Shown here: piece by piece, positions 14,017 to 20,858 of the stretch | Layout: each line of letters begins with the position of its first letter | How positions within the stretch are numbered: the first letter of the stretch is position 1 | Assembly (NCBI GenBank): GCA_049582065.1 | Contig: JBAUTF010000146.1 | Location: 1-20,858, forward strand | Direction: 5' to 3' | Origin: DATKSS01 sp049582065 | GTDB taxonomy: Bacteria > Chloroflexota > Dormibacteria > Dormibacterales > Dormibacteraceae | Length of the DNA: 20,858 nucleotides | Notes under the pieces: model-generated | Seen by the model: the letters and a program-made list of their open reading frames with translations, nothing else | Databases searched by the model: none | What the model was told of the DNA's origin: nothing | Program-made: the position numbers and the translations under genes

Positions 14017-15077
14017 TTCTTATCCGTGAGCTCGGTGCGGACCCGGGCCGCAGCCAGCGCGAGGGCGCTCAACTTTCCGAAGGCCGTCGCGCGCGGCAGG
14101 TATTTCATGCCGCAGTCGGGCGCTACGATCAGGCGGTCGGCGTCGACGAACTCCAGCGCGTTCTTGATCCGGGCGACGACCGTCTCCACGTCCTCGACCG
14201 GGCTTTGGTCCGACAGGTCGATCACTCCGACGATCAGCTGTTTTTTGGAGAGCGACCTCAAGACTGAAAGGTCCACCTTCTGCTGCGCGGACTCGAGCGA
14301 GATCTGCCTGGCCGAGACGTGGGAGAGCTGTTCGAGGAACGGGTACCCGTTGGGCCGCGAATGCACGATGTGGGCATAGCCGAAGCACGTGTGCAGCGCC
14401 GTCGTTCCCGTGATCCCTTCCAGCGCGCGGTTGATCGCCTTGATGGCATAGCGCTCCGCCTTCTCGGCACGTGCCTGCAAGTACGGCTCGTCGAGCTGCA
14501 CCACGTCGGCGCCCGCGGCGAACAGGTCGCGCACCTCCGCGTTGACGGCCTCCGCGAGCGCCATCGCAAGCGCCTCCTCGTCGTGGTAGTAGTCGTCCTG
14601 CGCCTGCTGGGACATCGTGAACGGCCCGGGCAGGGTGGCTTTGATCTCGTGGTCGGTGTTGGCGCGTAGGAACTGCACATCGCGCACCTCGACCGGCCTC
14701 TTGCGGCGGATCGGCCCGACCACTCGAGGCACCGGGTTGGGATGGCCGGTCCTGTCCAGCGCGGTGCCGGGGTTTTCCAGGTCCATACCTTCGAGGGCGG
14801 TCGCGAAGCGGTTCGAGTAGCTTTCGCGCCGCACCTCGCCGTCGGTGATGATGTCGATCCCGGCGCGCTCCATGTCGCGGATCGCTACAGCCGTCGCGTC
14901 ATCCTGCGCCTGCTCCAGGAACGACGGCGCGATGCGCCAGATCTCGAGCGCGCGGGTCCTCGGCGGGAGGCGGCTGCCCAGCATCGCGCGGTCGACGAGC
15001 CAGTCCGGCTGTGGGTAGCTGCCGACGACGGTTGCCGGCAGGAGTTTCGCCACGGCGGCAAGAGTATCGCTCATCAT
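14013..15077 (-). CDS. Single-domain MetE-like (cobalamin-independent) methyltransferase
   Basis: The protein has 354 residues from ATG 15077 (or 353 from the adjacent ATG). It matches only the C-terminal catalytic barrel of MetE. The opening is LLPATVVGSYPQPDWL, with QLDEP (195-199) and zinc ligands His229 and Cys231 (HTCFG), Glu262 (SLES) and Cys322 (PDCGMKYLPR), all present. Full MetE has about 750 residues; short forms include archaeal enzymes using other methyl donors and epoxyalkane:CoM transferases. It transfers or accepts an alkyl group on a thiol. The substrate is not evident, and the neighbours are catabolic, so homocysteine may not be the acceptor. It starts 9 bp from the divergent CoA ligase gene. 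Confidence 0.85.
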   Translation of the reverse strand: MMSDTLAAVAKLLPATVVGSYPQPDWLVDRAMLGSRLPPRTRALEIWRIAPSFLEQAQDDATAVAIRDMERAGIDIITDGEVRRESYSNRFATALEGMDLENPGTALDRTGHPNPVPRVVGPIRRKRPVEVRDVQFLRANTDHEIKATLPGPFTMSQQAQDDYYHDEEALAMALAEAVNAEVRDLFAAGADVVQLDEPYLQARAEKAERYAIKAINRALEGITGTTALHTCFGYAHIVHSRPNGYPFLEQLSHVSARQISLESAQQKVDLSVLRSLSKKQLIVGVIDLSDQSPVEDVETVVARIKNALEFVDADRLIVAPDCGMKYLPRATAFGKLSALALAAARVRTELTDKN

Positions 15078-15086
15078 GTCGGACAG

Positions 15087-16436
15087 ATGGCTAGCACGGG
15101 CAACCGGCTGAGAGGCGACGACTGCGAGCGCGACTGGATCTGGGAGCGCGAGGTGGAGACGGCCTCGGCCGAAGAGACGAATCGCCTGGCCGAGTCCGCA
15201 TGGGAGCGCCAGTATCGGCGGCTGCGTGAGGCGTCGCCTTATTACGCGCGCAAGCTCCGCGAAGCGGGTCTCGGCTCGTCGTTCGTTGGCCTTGCGGACC
15301 TGGCGAACGTGCCCTTCACGACCAAAGAAGAGCTCAAGCAGGCGATGGACGAAGACCCGCCTTTCGGGACCAACCTGTGCGTCTCGCCGGACCAGGTCAA
15401 GCGGGTTTACCAGACCAGCGGCACGACGGGAGCGCCGAGCGTGCTCGCGCTCACGCGCGGCGACATGGAGACCTGGACGGTCATGGGCACACGCACTTAC
15501 TACTCCACCGGAATCCATGAGCACAGCAGCGTCCTCACGACCTTTGGAGCCGGCCCTTTCGTGGCCGGCCACACGCACTTCGTGCTGGTGCGCATCGGCG
15601 CGCGCTCGGTGCCGGTGGCGCCCGGCGACACCGAGCGGGTCGTGTTCGGCCTGCGGGCGGGCCTGGCGGACACGCTCCTCTCCACCGCATCGTTCGCCCA
15701 GTACCTGGCCAACCGCCTGGAAAAATCGGACGACGAGCCGAGCGCGATCCCGCTGACCCATGTCGTCACGGGCGGCGAGCCGGGCGGGGGCATCCCGGCG
15801 ATCCGCGACCACATCCAGCGCGTCCTCGGCGTGACCGTGACCGAGGTGATGGGCATCGGCGACATCGCCCCATCGCTCTTCGGTGAGTGCGCCCACCAGC
15901 AAGGCATGCATTTCTGCGGCATGGGGCACGTGTGGCCCGAGCTGATCGACCCCGAGTCGCGAGAGCCCATGAAGATCGAAACTGGAGCGGTCGGGGAGCT
16001 CGCTTATACAAGCCTGACGCGCGAGGCGATGCCGGTCGTGCGATTCCTCGGCGGCGACATAGTGCGCGTCGAAGGCACGTCCTGCGAGTGCGAGCGCACG
16101 AGCTTTCGGATGCGGGTTCTCGGACGTAGAGACGACATGTTCATCGTGCGCGGAGTCAACGTCTATCCCTCGGCGATCCTCTCGATCGTCGGCGAGTTCC
16201 GGCCGCGCCTCACCGGCCGGGCGCGGGTCGTGCGCCGCGGGTCGGAGACCACGATCGAACCGCCGATCCCGGTCGAGGTCGAGGTCCGCGACGGCCATCA
16301 CGTCGACCCATCCCTGGTTTCCGACGTGGAGAACGCGATCCACGCCAGGCTGCTGTTCCGCAGCCAAGTCACACTCGTGCCGGAGGCCGACTTCGGCGAG
16401 GCAGGTTACAAGACGAAGCTCACCGTGAAGAGGTGA
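15087..16436 (+). CDS. PaaK-like AMP-forming CoA ligase
   Basis: The protein has 449 residues of the phenylacetate-CoA ligase family. The N-terminal helix pair is DWIWEREVETASAEE and ASPYYARKLREAG. The phosphate-binding loop is YQTSGTTGAPSV (about 110-121). The central part contains EVMGIGDIAPSLFGEC, then GELAYTSLTREAMPVVRF, and the hinge DDMFIVRGVNVYPSAI. The C-terminal YKTKLTVK carries the usual lysine region. It would activate a carboxylic acid to its CoA thioester through an adenylate; the acid is not identifiable. ATG 15087 is used because it leaves the family N-terminus intact. The stop overlaps the next GTG as GTGA, so the two are translationally coupled. Confidence 0.87.
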   Translation: MASTGNRLRGDDCERDWIWEREVETASAEETNRLAESAWERQYRRLREASPYYARKLREAGLGSSFVGLADLANVPFTTKEELKQAMDEDPPFGTNLCVSPDQVKRVYQTSGTTGAPSVLALTRGDMETWTVMGTRTYYSTGIHEHSSVLTTFGAGPFVAGHTHFVLVRIGARSVPVAPGDTERVVFGLRAGLADTLLSTASFAQYLANRLEKSDDEPSAIPLTHVVTGGEPGGGIPAIRDHIQRVLGVTVTEVMGIGDIAPSLFGECAHQQGMHFCGMGHVWPELIDPESREPMKIETGAVGELAYTSLTREAMPVVRFLGGDIVRVEGTSCECERTSFRMRVLGRRDDMFIVRGVNVYPSAILSIVGEFRPRLTGRARVVRRGSETTIEPPIPVEVEVRDGHHVDPSLVSDVENAIHARLLFRSQVTLVPEADFGEAGYKTKLTVKR

Positions 16437-17212
16437 CCAAGCGCATCAAGTCAGACCTCGGCTCCAGCACCGCAGACAAGATCACCGTCCGTGGGCTCGA
16501 CCTGGCCAACGACATCATCGGCAAGGTGTCGCTGGGAGACCTCGCCTTCCTCGAGCTGAAGGGCCGCCTGCCGACTCCTCAGGAGTCCCTCGTGTTCAAC
16601 GCCATCGCGGTGACCCTCGTGGAGCACGGTATGACGCCCAGCGCGATCGCCGCGCGCCTGACCTACTTCGGCGCGCCCGAGTCTGTGCAGGGAGCGGTGG
16701 CGGCGGGCCTGCTCGGCCTGGGCGACCGCTTCGGCGGCTCCATCGAAGGCGCGGCTCGAGCGCTGCAGGAGGGCCTCGACGGCGCTCGAAAGGACGCCGA
16801 CCTCAGGACCATCGCGGGTGAGATCGTGAAGACGTACCAAACGAAGAAGCAGGTGATCCCGGGCCTCGGGCACCCGATCCACAAACCAGTCGATCCCCGC
16901 ACGCCCGCGCTTTTTGCCGTGGCCGCCGCGAACGGTCTTTCCGGCCGGTACGTCGAGCTGATGGAGCTCATCGCGGAGGAGGCGGGAGTGGCATTCGGCC
17001 GCCAGCTGCCGGTCAACGCCACCGGCGCGATCGCCGCGCTCGCGAGCGAGCTGGGCATCCCCTGGCGAGTCACTCGGGGCCTCGCGGTGATGGCTCGCGC
17101 CATCGGCCTGGTAGCGCACATCCAGGAGGAGATCGAAGCCCCTACGGCGAGCGAGATCTGGTCTCGCGTCGAGGATGAGACTTCGGGTCATCAGCGATCT
17201 GGACGGGATTAA
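16433..17212 (+). CDS. Citryl-CoA lyase-like protein (citrate synthase fold)
   Basis: The protein has 259 residues, starting at GTG inside the GTGA overlap with the CoA ligase. It is a short citrate synthase-fold protein. GLGHPIHKPVDPR (about 142-154) carries the substrate His. VTRGLAVMARAIGLVAHIQEE (about 218-238) carries the Arg and His of the active site. NATGAIAAL (about 199-207) lies where citrate synthases have the catalytic Asp. Small members are annotated as citryl-CoA lyases, but many cluster with CoA ligases in catabolic operons and may cleave or form other 3-hydroxy-acyl-CoA compounds. Co-translation with the ligase suggests it acts on that product. Confidence 0.8.
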   Translation: MTKRIKSDLGSSTADKITVRGLDLANDIIGKVSLGDLAFLELKGRLPTPQESLVFNAIAVTLVEHGMTPSAIAARLTYFGAPESVQGAVAAGLLGLGDRFGGSIEGAARALQEGLDGARKDADLRTIAGEIVKTYQTKKQVIPGLGHPIHKPVDPRTPALFAVAAANGLSGRYVELMELIAEEAGVAFGRQLPVNATGAIAALASELGIPWRVTRGLAVMARAIGLVAHIQEEIEAPTASEIWSRVEDETSGHQRSGRD

Positions 17213-17250
17213 TATGTTTGCGACCGCAACCATCTGAAGGGAGCATCGGT

Positions 17251-18216
17251 TTGGCCAAGGCGTTCTCAGGCATCCACCACGTCACGTGCATCACCGGCGA
17301 CGTACAGAAGTGCGTGAACTTCTATGTCAGCGTCCTGGGCCTGCGCTTCGTCAAGAAGAGCATCAACCAGGACATGCCGGACACCTATCACATCTACTTC
17401 GGGGATTACGTCGGCTCGCCCGGCACCGCCATGACCTTCTTCGGCTGGCCAACATGGCCCAGCCGTCGCACCGGTAGCGGCCAGGTGACCACCGTCTCGT
17501 TCGCGGTGCCGCACGGCTCGCTCGATTTCTGGAGCGCGCGGATGCGCAAGCTCGGCATTGACGCGACGCGTACCAGCCGCTTCGGCACCGAAGCGATCAT
17601 GGTCCACGACCCGGACGGCATCGAGGTGGAGCTGGCCGGCAAAGCCAACGACGAACGCTGGGTCCCATGGCACGATGGGCCGGTCTACATGGAAAATGCC
17701 ATTCGCGGCTTCCACTCGGTGACGCTGACGATCGCTGAGGCTTCGGCCACAGACGATCTGCTGGAGAAGACGATGGGTTTCCGCAAGGTCGGCCAGGAGG
17801 GGAACCGCAGCCGCTGGGAGACAGGCGACGGCGGCCCCAACGCGACCCTCGATGTGATCGAGTCTCCCGAAGGCCCCGTGGGCGAGGAGTCCCAGGGCAC
17901 CGTGCACCACGTCGCGTGGCGAACGCCCGATGACGTCGCGCAGGTGGCCTGGCGAGATGCGCTGGTCAAGGTAGGTCGCAACGTCACCCCGGTGATCGAC
18001 CGCTGGTATTTCAAGTCCATCTACTACCGCGAGCCCGGCGGCGTGCTGTTCGAGATCGCCACGGACAGCCCCGGATTCACCATCGACGAGAAACCAGAGG
18101 CCCTCGGCACGAGCCTCAGCCTGCCGCCCTGGTTCCAGGTGCGGCGCGACCGGCTGGACGACACCCTGCCGCCGATCGTCGTTCCGACCACGGCGACGAC
18201 CGGCGCCGGTCACTGA
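17251..18216 (+). CDS. PcpA/LinE-type VOC ring-cleaving dioxygenase
   Basis: The protein has 321 residues. TTG 17251 is preferred over an upstream ATG because AAGGGAG sits 7 nt before it and the family begins at this point. Two VOC modules are visible. The Fe(II) ligands expected from PcpA (His11, His227, Glu276) correspond to His10 in GIHHVT, His220 in VHHVAW and Glu268 in VLFEIATD. FVKKSINQDMPDTYHIYFGD and MTFFGWP are typical of the hydroquinone/chlorohydroquinone dioxygenase group. It would open an aromatic 1,4-diol ring with O2 to a maleylacetate-type product. It lies 38 bp after the lyase gene in the same operon. The partial dehydrogenase at the right edge is the expected next enzyme of such a pathway. 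Confidence 0.85.
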   Translation: MAKAFSGIHHVTCITGDVQKCVNFYVSVLGLRFVKKSINQDMPDTYHIYFGDYVGSPGTAMTFFGWPTWPSRRTGSGQVTTVSFAVPHGSLDFWSARMRKLGIDATRTSRFGTEAIMVHDPDGIEVELAGKANDERWVPWHDGPVYMENAIRGFHSVTLTIAEASATDDLLEKTMGFRKVGQEGNRSRWETGDGGPNATLDVIESPEGPVGEESQGTVHHVAWRTPDDVAQVAWRDALVKVGRNVTPVIDRWYFKSIYYREPGGVLFEIATDSPGFTIDEKPEALGTSLSLPPWFQVRRDRLDDTLPPIVVPTTATTGAGH

Positions 18217-18262
18217 AGAGCACACGTGGTCGCAAACTTCACCCGGGGAGGGGAATGAGCTG

Positions 18263-19111
18263 ATGAGCACTGCCGTGATCGCTCCGGTCAACCCGATGTC
18301 GGCCGAAGGCAAAGAAACCGTGATGAGCGTCATGCGCCGCGACCGCGCCAACTTCATCCGGGTGGTCTCGGACCCGAAGAACTGGAACGTGCAGACGCGA
18401 TGCACCGAATGGGAGACGCGTGACCTTGTCGGTCACATGATCGACGTCCTCGAGGGCTACTTCAAGAACTGGGACGCGGCCACGACTGGGGGCGACCCGA
18501 CCGCGCCTTTGGGACTGGTGGTCATGGCGGAAACGCTCAACGATCATGCCAAAGATTTCCGCAAGCTGTCGCGTGAAGAGGCCATCGAGCGCTTCAAGAA
18601 GGACGCGATGAAGTTCGACGCCATGCTGGAAGGGCTCACCCCCCAGCAATGGGAAGGCGGCCTGATGGTCTCCCACCCTTATTCCGGCCCTGTGCCGGCG
18701 GGCTTCTACGGCACGTTCCAGATCATGGACTACGGCGTGCATCCGTACGACGTCGAATACGGCCTCGGCAACAAGCTGGCCACCATCGACGAGGCGACGG
18801 CCGGGCTGATCCTTCCCTTCGCCTTCATCTTCTGGCAGTACCAGGTCGACCAGAAGGCGGCCGCCGGCGTCGACACCCAGTACGGGATCGAGGTCGCTGG
18901 GCCATGGGGCGGCAAGTGGCGCATCACGGTCAAGGATGGAAAGTGGACCCCCGCGCCTGAGCCGGGCAACTTCGACGGCTGTGACGCGCTGTTCGAGTTC
19001 GACAACGCGGCCGACCTCGTTCTGACGTTCTTCGGGCGCTACCCGGGCGGGTCAGCATCAGGCGACCCCGAGGTGATCCACCAGGTGCGCCACCTCCACC
19101 ACTCCATCTGA
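18263..19111 (+). CDS. MDMPI/DinB-family protein with SCP2-like C-terminus
   Basis: The protein has 282 residues with a GGAGGGG upstream. The N-terminal domain (about 15-175) resembles mycothiol-dependent maleylpyruvate isomerases. TRCTEWETRDLVGHMIDVLEGY contains the metal His58, and MDYGVHPYDVEYGLG contains His160 and Asp163. The third metal ligand is normally Glu four residues before the second His; here that place is Asp156. The C-terminal part (about 195-282) looks like the SCP2-type domain common in this family. It probably performs thiol-dependent isomerisation or conjugation on a ring-cleavage product. It lies in the dioxygenase operon, 46 bp downstream. Confidence 0.78.
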   Translation: MSTAVIAPVNPMSAEGKETVMSVMRRDRANFIRVVSDPKNWNVQTRCTEWETRDLVGHMIDVLEGYFKNWDAATTGGDPTAPLGLVVMAETLNDHAKDFRKLSREEAIERFKKDAMKFDAMLEGLTPQQWEGGLMVSHPYSGPVPAGFYGTFQIMDYGVHPYDVEYGLGNKLATIDEATAGLILPFAFIFWQYQVDQKAAAGVDTQYGIEVAGPWGGKWRITVKDGKWTPAPEPGNFDGCDALFEFDNAADLVLTFFGRYPGGSASGDPEVIHQVRHLHHSI

Positions 19112-19137
19112 TTCGAAGCACTCTCTGGGCGTCTGAT

Positions 19138-19222
19138 CACCTCCCCACCCGTGGGGAGGTGGCCCGGAGGGCGGGTGACGACCTCCCCACTGGTGGGGAG
19201 GTGGCCCGAAGGGCCGGTGGGG
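19138..19222. repeat. Two tandem 42-bp palindromic repeats
   Basis: The units start at 19139 and 19181. Each has a 10-bp perfect palindromic arm pair (ACCTCCCCAC with GTGGGGAGGT, loop CC or TG) followed by a smaller hairpin (GCCC-GGA-GGGC, or GGCCC-GAA-GGGCC). CTCCCC/GGGGAG repeats of this type are dispersed as REP-like elements in GC-rich genomes. They lie just after the MDMPI-like gene, where they may also stop transcription or stabilise the mRNA. Confidence 0.85.
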
Positions 19223-19797
19223 AGGGACTTCTTCGCGGCAGGACCCGACGATTCGTTGAGATCGATGCTGGAACAGCGCCGCTGATTGCCGCCGCGATGG
19301 GCCCGGAAGGGGACCTCGTGGATGACCGGCTGGCCCGGGGTTGCCGGTGCTTTGCGGCTTTGTCCGGCGGCGCAGTCGCCGGTTACGGCTGGCTCTCCAC
19401 CGGGCCCGAGTGGATCGGCGAGATCCAGCTCGAGATCAATCCTGGCCCGGGCGAGGGCTATCTCTGGAACTGCTTCACGCTACCGGAGCACCGGCGCCAG
19501 GGCGTCTTTCGTTCCGTAGTTACGGCGGTCGCCGATATCGCCGCTCGCGAAGGCCTGGCTCGCCTGTGGATCGGCAGCGTGGCCATTCCCGCCCAGCAGG
19601 CGATCGGGCCGTCAGGTTTCCAACCGGCCCTTCACCTGCACAGCACGATCAAGGCCGGGATGTGCTGGCTCAAGGTCATCGTGCCGGAGGAGGCGGAGCC
19701 GGAGCTGGTGGAGGCGGCGCGCGATGTCCTGGGCATCGGCGGCCGGCCGCTGCGCATCGCCACGACGCTGCGCCGCTCGCACCCCCGCCGCCATTAA
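19159..19797 (+). CDS. GNAT-family acetyltransferase, start uncertain
   Basis: The frame is open from a GTG at 19159 inside the palindromic repeats, giving 212 residues. The recognisable protein begins near RRFVEIDAGTAPLI (about residue 30). The GNAT core includes RGCRCFAALSGGAVAGYGWL, WIGEIQLEI, YLWNCFTLPEHRRQGVF (the acetyl-CoA loop RRQGVF) and RLWIGSVAIPAQQAIGPSGF. GTG 19201 or ATG 19297 are alternative starts; the ATG would cut into the domain edge. The 5' end may have been replaced by the repeats. The acetyl acceptor is unknown. It is followed after 25 bp by the DUF1304 gene, which has its own promoter. Confidence 0.7.
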   Translation: MARRAGDDLPTGGEVARRAGGEGLLRGRTRRFVEIDAGTAPLIAAAMGPEGDLVDDRLARGCRCFAALSGGAVAGYGWLSTGPEWIGEIQLEINPGPGEGYLWNCFTLPEHRRQGVFRSVVTAVADIAAREGLARLWIGSVAIPAQQAIGPSGFQPALHLHSTIKAGMCWLKVIVPEEAEPELVEAARDVLGIGGRPLRIATTLRRSHPRRH

Positions 19798-19810
19798 AGA
19801 ATTGGACGGA

Positions 19811-19822
19811 TAACCTTTCGTC
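19811..19822 (+). promoter_or_regulatory. Candidate leaderless promoter of the DUF1304 gene
   Basis: TAACCT (19811-19816) ends 6 nt before the ATG, within GGATAACC. There is no Shine-Dalgarno and no clear -35. Confidence 0.4.
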
Positions 19823-20185
19823 ATGCGACTCGTGGCGTCGATCGCGGTCGTGCTGGTCGCCTCCCTTCACCTCTACTTCTTGGTGCTTGAGATGTTCCTC
19901 TGGCAGACCCCATTCGGGCGGAGGACGTTCCGGACCTCACCGGAGGCGGCCGCGTCGTCCGCAGTCCTGGCCGCGAACCAGGGCCTTTACAACGGCTTCC
20001 TGGCAGCGGGGTTGCTTTGGGCGCTGGTCTTCTACGGCGTCGTCGCTGGACGCCCCGTGTTGACCTTCCTGCTGCTGTGCGTAGTCGTGGCTGGCGTGTA
20101 TGGCGGCGCGACCGTGAGCCGGCGGATCCTGGTGGTCCAGGCGCTGCCCGCCTTGGTGGCGCTCCTGCTCGTCTGGCTGTCGTGA
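19823..20185 (+). CDS. DUF1304 four-helix membrane protein
   Basis: The protein has 120 residues and four hydrophobic helices (about 5-28, 55-76, 80-97 and 101-119). The pattern LHLYFLVLEMFLWQTPFGRRTF, then ANQGLYNGFLAAGLLW, is characteristic of DUF1304 (PF06993) integral membrane proteins of about 120 residues. It is full length. The family function is unknown. It is convergent with the dehydrogenase at the right edge, with 16 bp between the two stops. Confidence 0.88.
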   Translation: MRLVASIAVVLVASLHLYFLVLEMFLWQTPFGRRTFRTSPEAAASSAVLAANQGLYNGFLAAGLLWALVFYGVVAGRPVLTFLLLCVVVAGVYGGATVSRRILVVQALPALVALLLVWLS

Positions 20186-20201
20186 TCCGCGCATCTGTCG
20201 A

Positions 20202-20858
20202 TCAGAGGGCGGCCAGGTAGATCTCCAGCAGGTCCTTCTCGGAATGCTTGCCGGCGAGCTCCAACGCAGCCCTGCGCAGCTCAAGCTCGCCGATCCCGTA
20301 GCCGGCGATGTGCTGCGGGAGATCCAGTGATCCGATCAAGCCCTGGACCGCGTCCGCGGGTTTCGAGCCCATCGATCGTTCGAGCGCGGCCATGCGCTCC
20401 GGCTCCCGGCCCGCCATATAGCGCATGACATGCGGCAGAATCAGGCATGACGTCACGCCGTGCGGGATGCCGTGGCGCGCCCCGATCTGCTTGCCCATCA
20501 TGTGACTCAGGCCGCTCGCGGACTGACCTGGCAGCGTGAAGGAGAACCATGCCGCGAGCTGGTTCTCGGTGCGGATCCCGACATCTTTCGGGGCGGCCTT
20601 GGCGCGCGGCAGCGAATCGAACAGGCGGCGGATCGCCTCTAGCGCCATCACGTCCGAGAACGGGTGCTCTCCATCGGCGAGGAAGCCCTCGACGGCATGA
20701 TCAAGGGCTCGTATGCCGGTCGAGAGCCACAGCTGCATCGGCGTGCCGAGAGTGAGATCGGCGTCGTAGATCACGCAGTCCGCGAGTAGGCGCGGATCCC
20801 GCATGCCGGCCTTGTCGCCGGCTTCGTTGGTGTAGCCGGCCCCTCCCGCGAGCTCCGC
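20202..20858 (-). CDS. Iron-containing dehydrogenase, maleylacetate reductase-like (5'-partial)
   Basis: The frame runs off the right edge; 218 C-terminal residues are visible, against about 360 expected. The visible part includes DPRLLADCVIYDADLTLGTP, STGIRALDHAVEGF (metal-binding His region), LSHMMGKQIGARHGIPHG (two further His ligands) and PHVMRYM. This is the iron-containing alcohol dehydrogenase fold, closest in pattern to maleylacetate reductases, which reduce maleylacetate to 3-oxoadipate with NAD(P)H. It is on the opposite strand to the PcpA-type dioxygenase operon but would catalyse the following step. The N-terminal cofactor-binding half is outside the window. Confidence 0.82.
   Translation of the reverse strand, partial: AELAGGAGYTNEAGDKAGMRDPRLLADCVIYDADLTLGTPMQLWLSTGIRALDHAVEGFLADGEHPFSDVMALEAIRRLFDSLPRAKAAPKDVGIRTENQLAAWFSFTLPGQSASGLSHMMGKQIGARHGIPHGVTSCLILPHVMRYMAGREPERMAALERSMGSKPADAVQGLIGSLDLPQHIAGYGIGELELRRAALELAGKHSEKDLLEIYLAAL

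Noticed and set aside
14742..15086. N-terminal extension of the CoA ligase frame
   Set aside because: It is antisense to the MetE-like gene and adds 115 residues not found in PaaK proteins.
15078..16367. Upstream extension of the MetE-like gene to 784 residues
   Set aside because: The extra part is antisense to the CoA ligase and does not resemble the MetE N-terminal barrel. The family start matches ATG 15077.
17266..18405. 379-residue reverse open frame
   Set aside because: Antisense to the dioxygenase, which has all metal ligands. No domain is recognisable.
19138..19222. Insertion sequence ends
   Set aside because: There are palindromic arms but no transposase gene and no target-site duplication. 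A REP-like repeat fits better.

Overview
The window is GC-rich, with G or C at most third codon positions. Several genes appear to be leaderless: a TANNNT -10 box lies 6-10 nt before the start codon and there is no Shine-Dalgarno. Protein types common in high-GC Gram-positive soil bacteria are present: a DUF2510-like membrane protein, a mycothiol-dependent maleylpyruvate isomerase-like protein and a DUF1254/DUF1214 pair. An actinomycete or a neighbouring Terrabacteria phylum (Chloroflexota/Dormibacterota type) fits best. This is inference from gene content only.

Positions 1-7004 are the right-hand end of an integrative element; its left end is outside the window. It ends with an excisionase-like HTH gene overlapping a tyrosine integrase, three perfect 11-bp tandem repeats, and a tRNA-Thr(TGU) whose 3' end points into the element. 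This is the usual arrangement for integration at a tRNA 3' end. Cargo: two proline- or Cys/His-rich hypothetical proteins, an SDH/ClpP-fold serine protease-like protein whose 3' end overlaps a convergent small gene, a DUF2510-like membrane protein with a small basic protein upstream, a Gln-rich lipoprotein with heptad repeats, and a membrane-anchored hypothetical protein.

Positions 7005-9483 are a scarred junction. The intact tRNA-Thr is followed by a three-gene cassette (DUF1214, DUF1254, small tail-anchored protein). A degenerate second copy of the tRNA lacking its T arm comes next, and then a GNAT acetyltransferase that looks truncated and frameshifted.

Positions 9522-13996 are a signalling block: a single-domain response regulator convergent with a 10-TM PAS histidine kinase, then a STAS/SpoIIAA-like protein and an AAA ATPase with a winged-helix C-terminus. 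The ATPase promoter is overlapped by an 8-bp inverted repeat, a likely operator.

Positions 14013-20858 are catabolic. A single-domain MetE-like methyltransferase is divergent, by only 9 bp, from an operon of a PaaK-like CoA ligase, a citrate synthase-fold citryl-CoA lyase-like protein, a PcpA/LinE-type extradiol dioxygenase and an MDMPI-family protein. Paired palindromic repeats, a GNAT protein and a DUF1304 membrane protein follow. At the right edge is a partial iron-containing dehydrogenase of maleylacetate reductase type. PcpA-type dioxygenases and maleylacetate reductases work in the same hydroquinone pathway, so the block may be an undescribed aromatic-degradation route with CoA-dependent and methyl-transfer steps.
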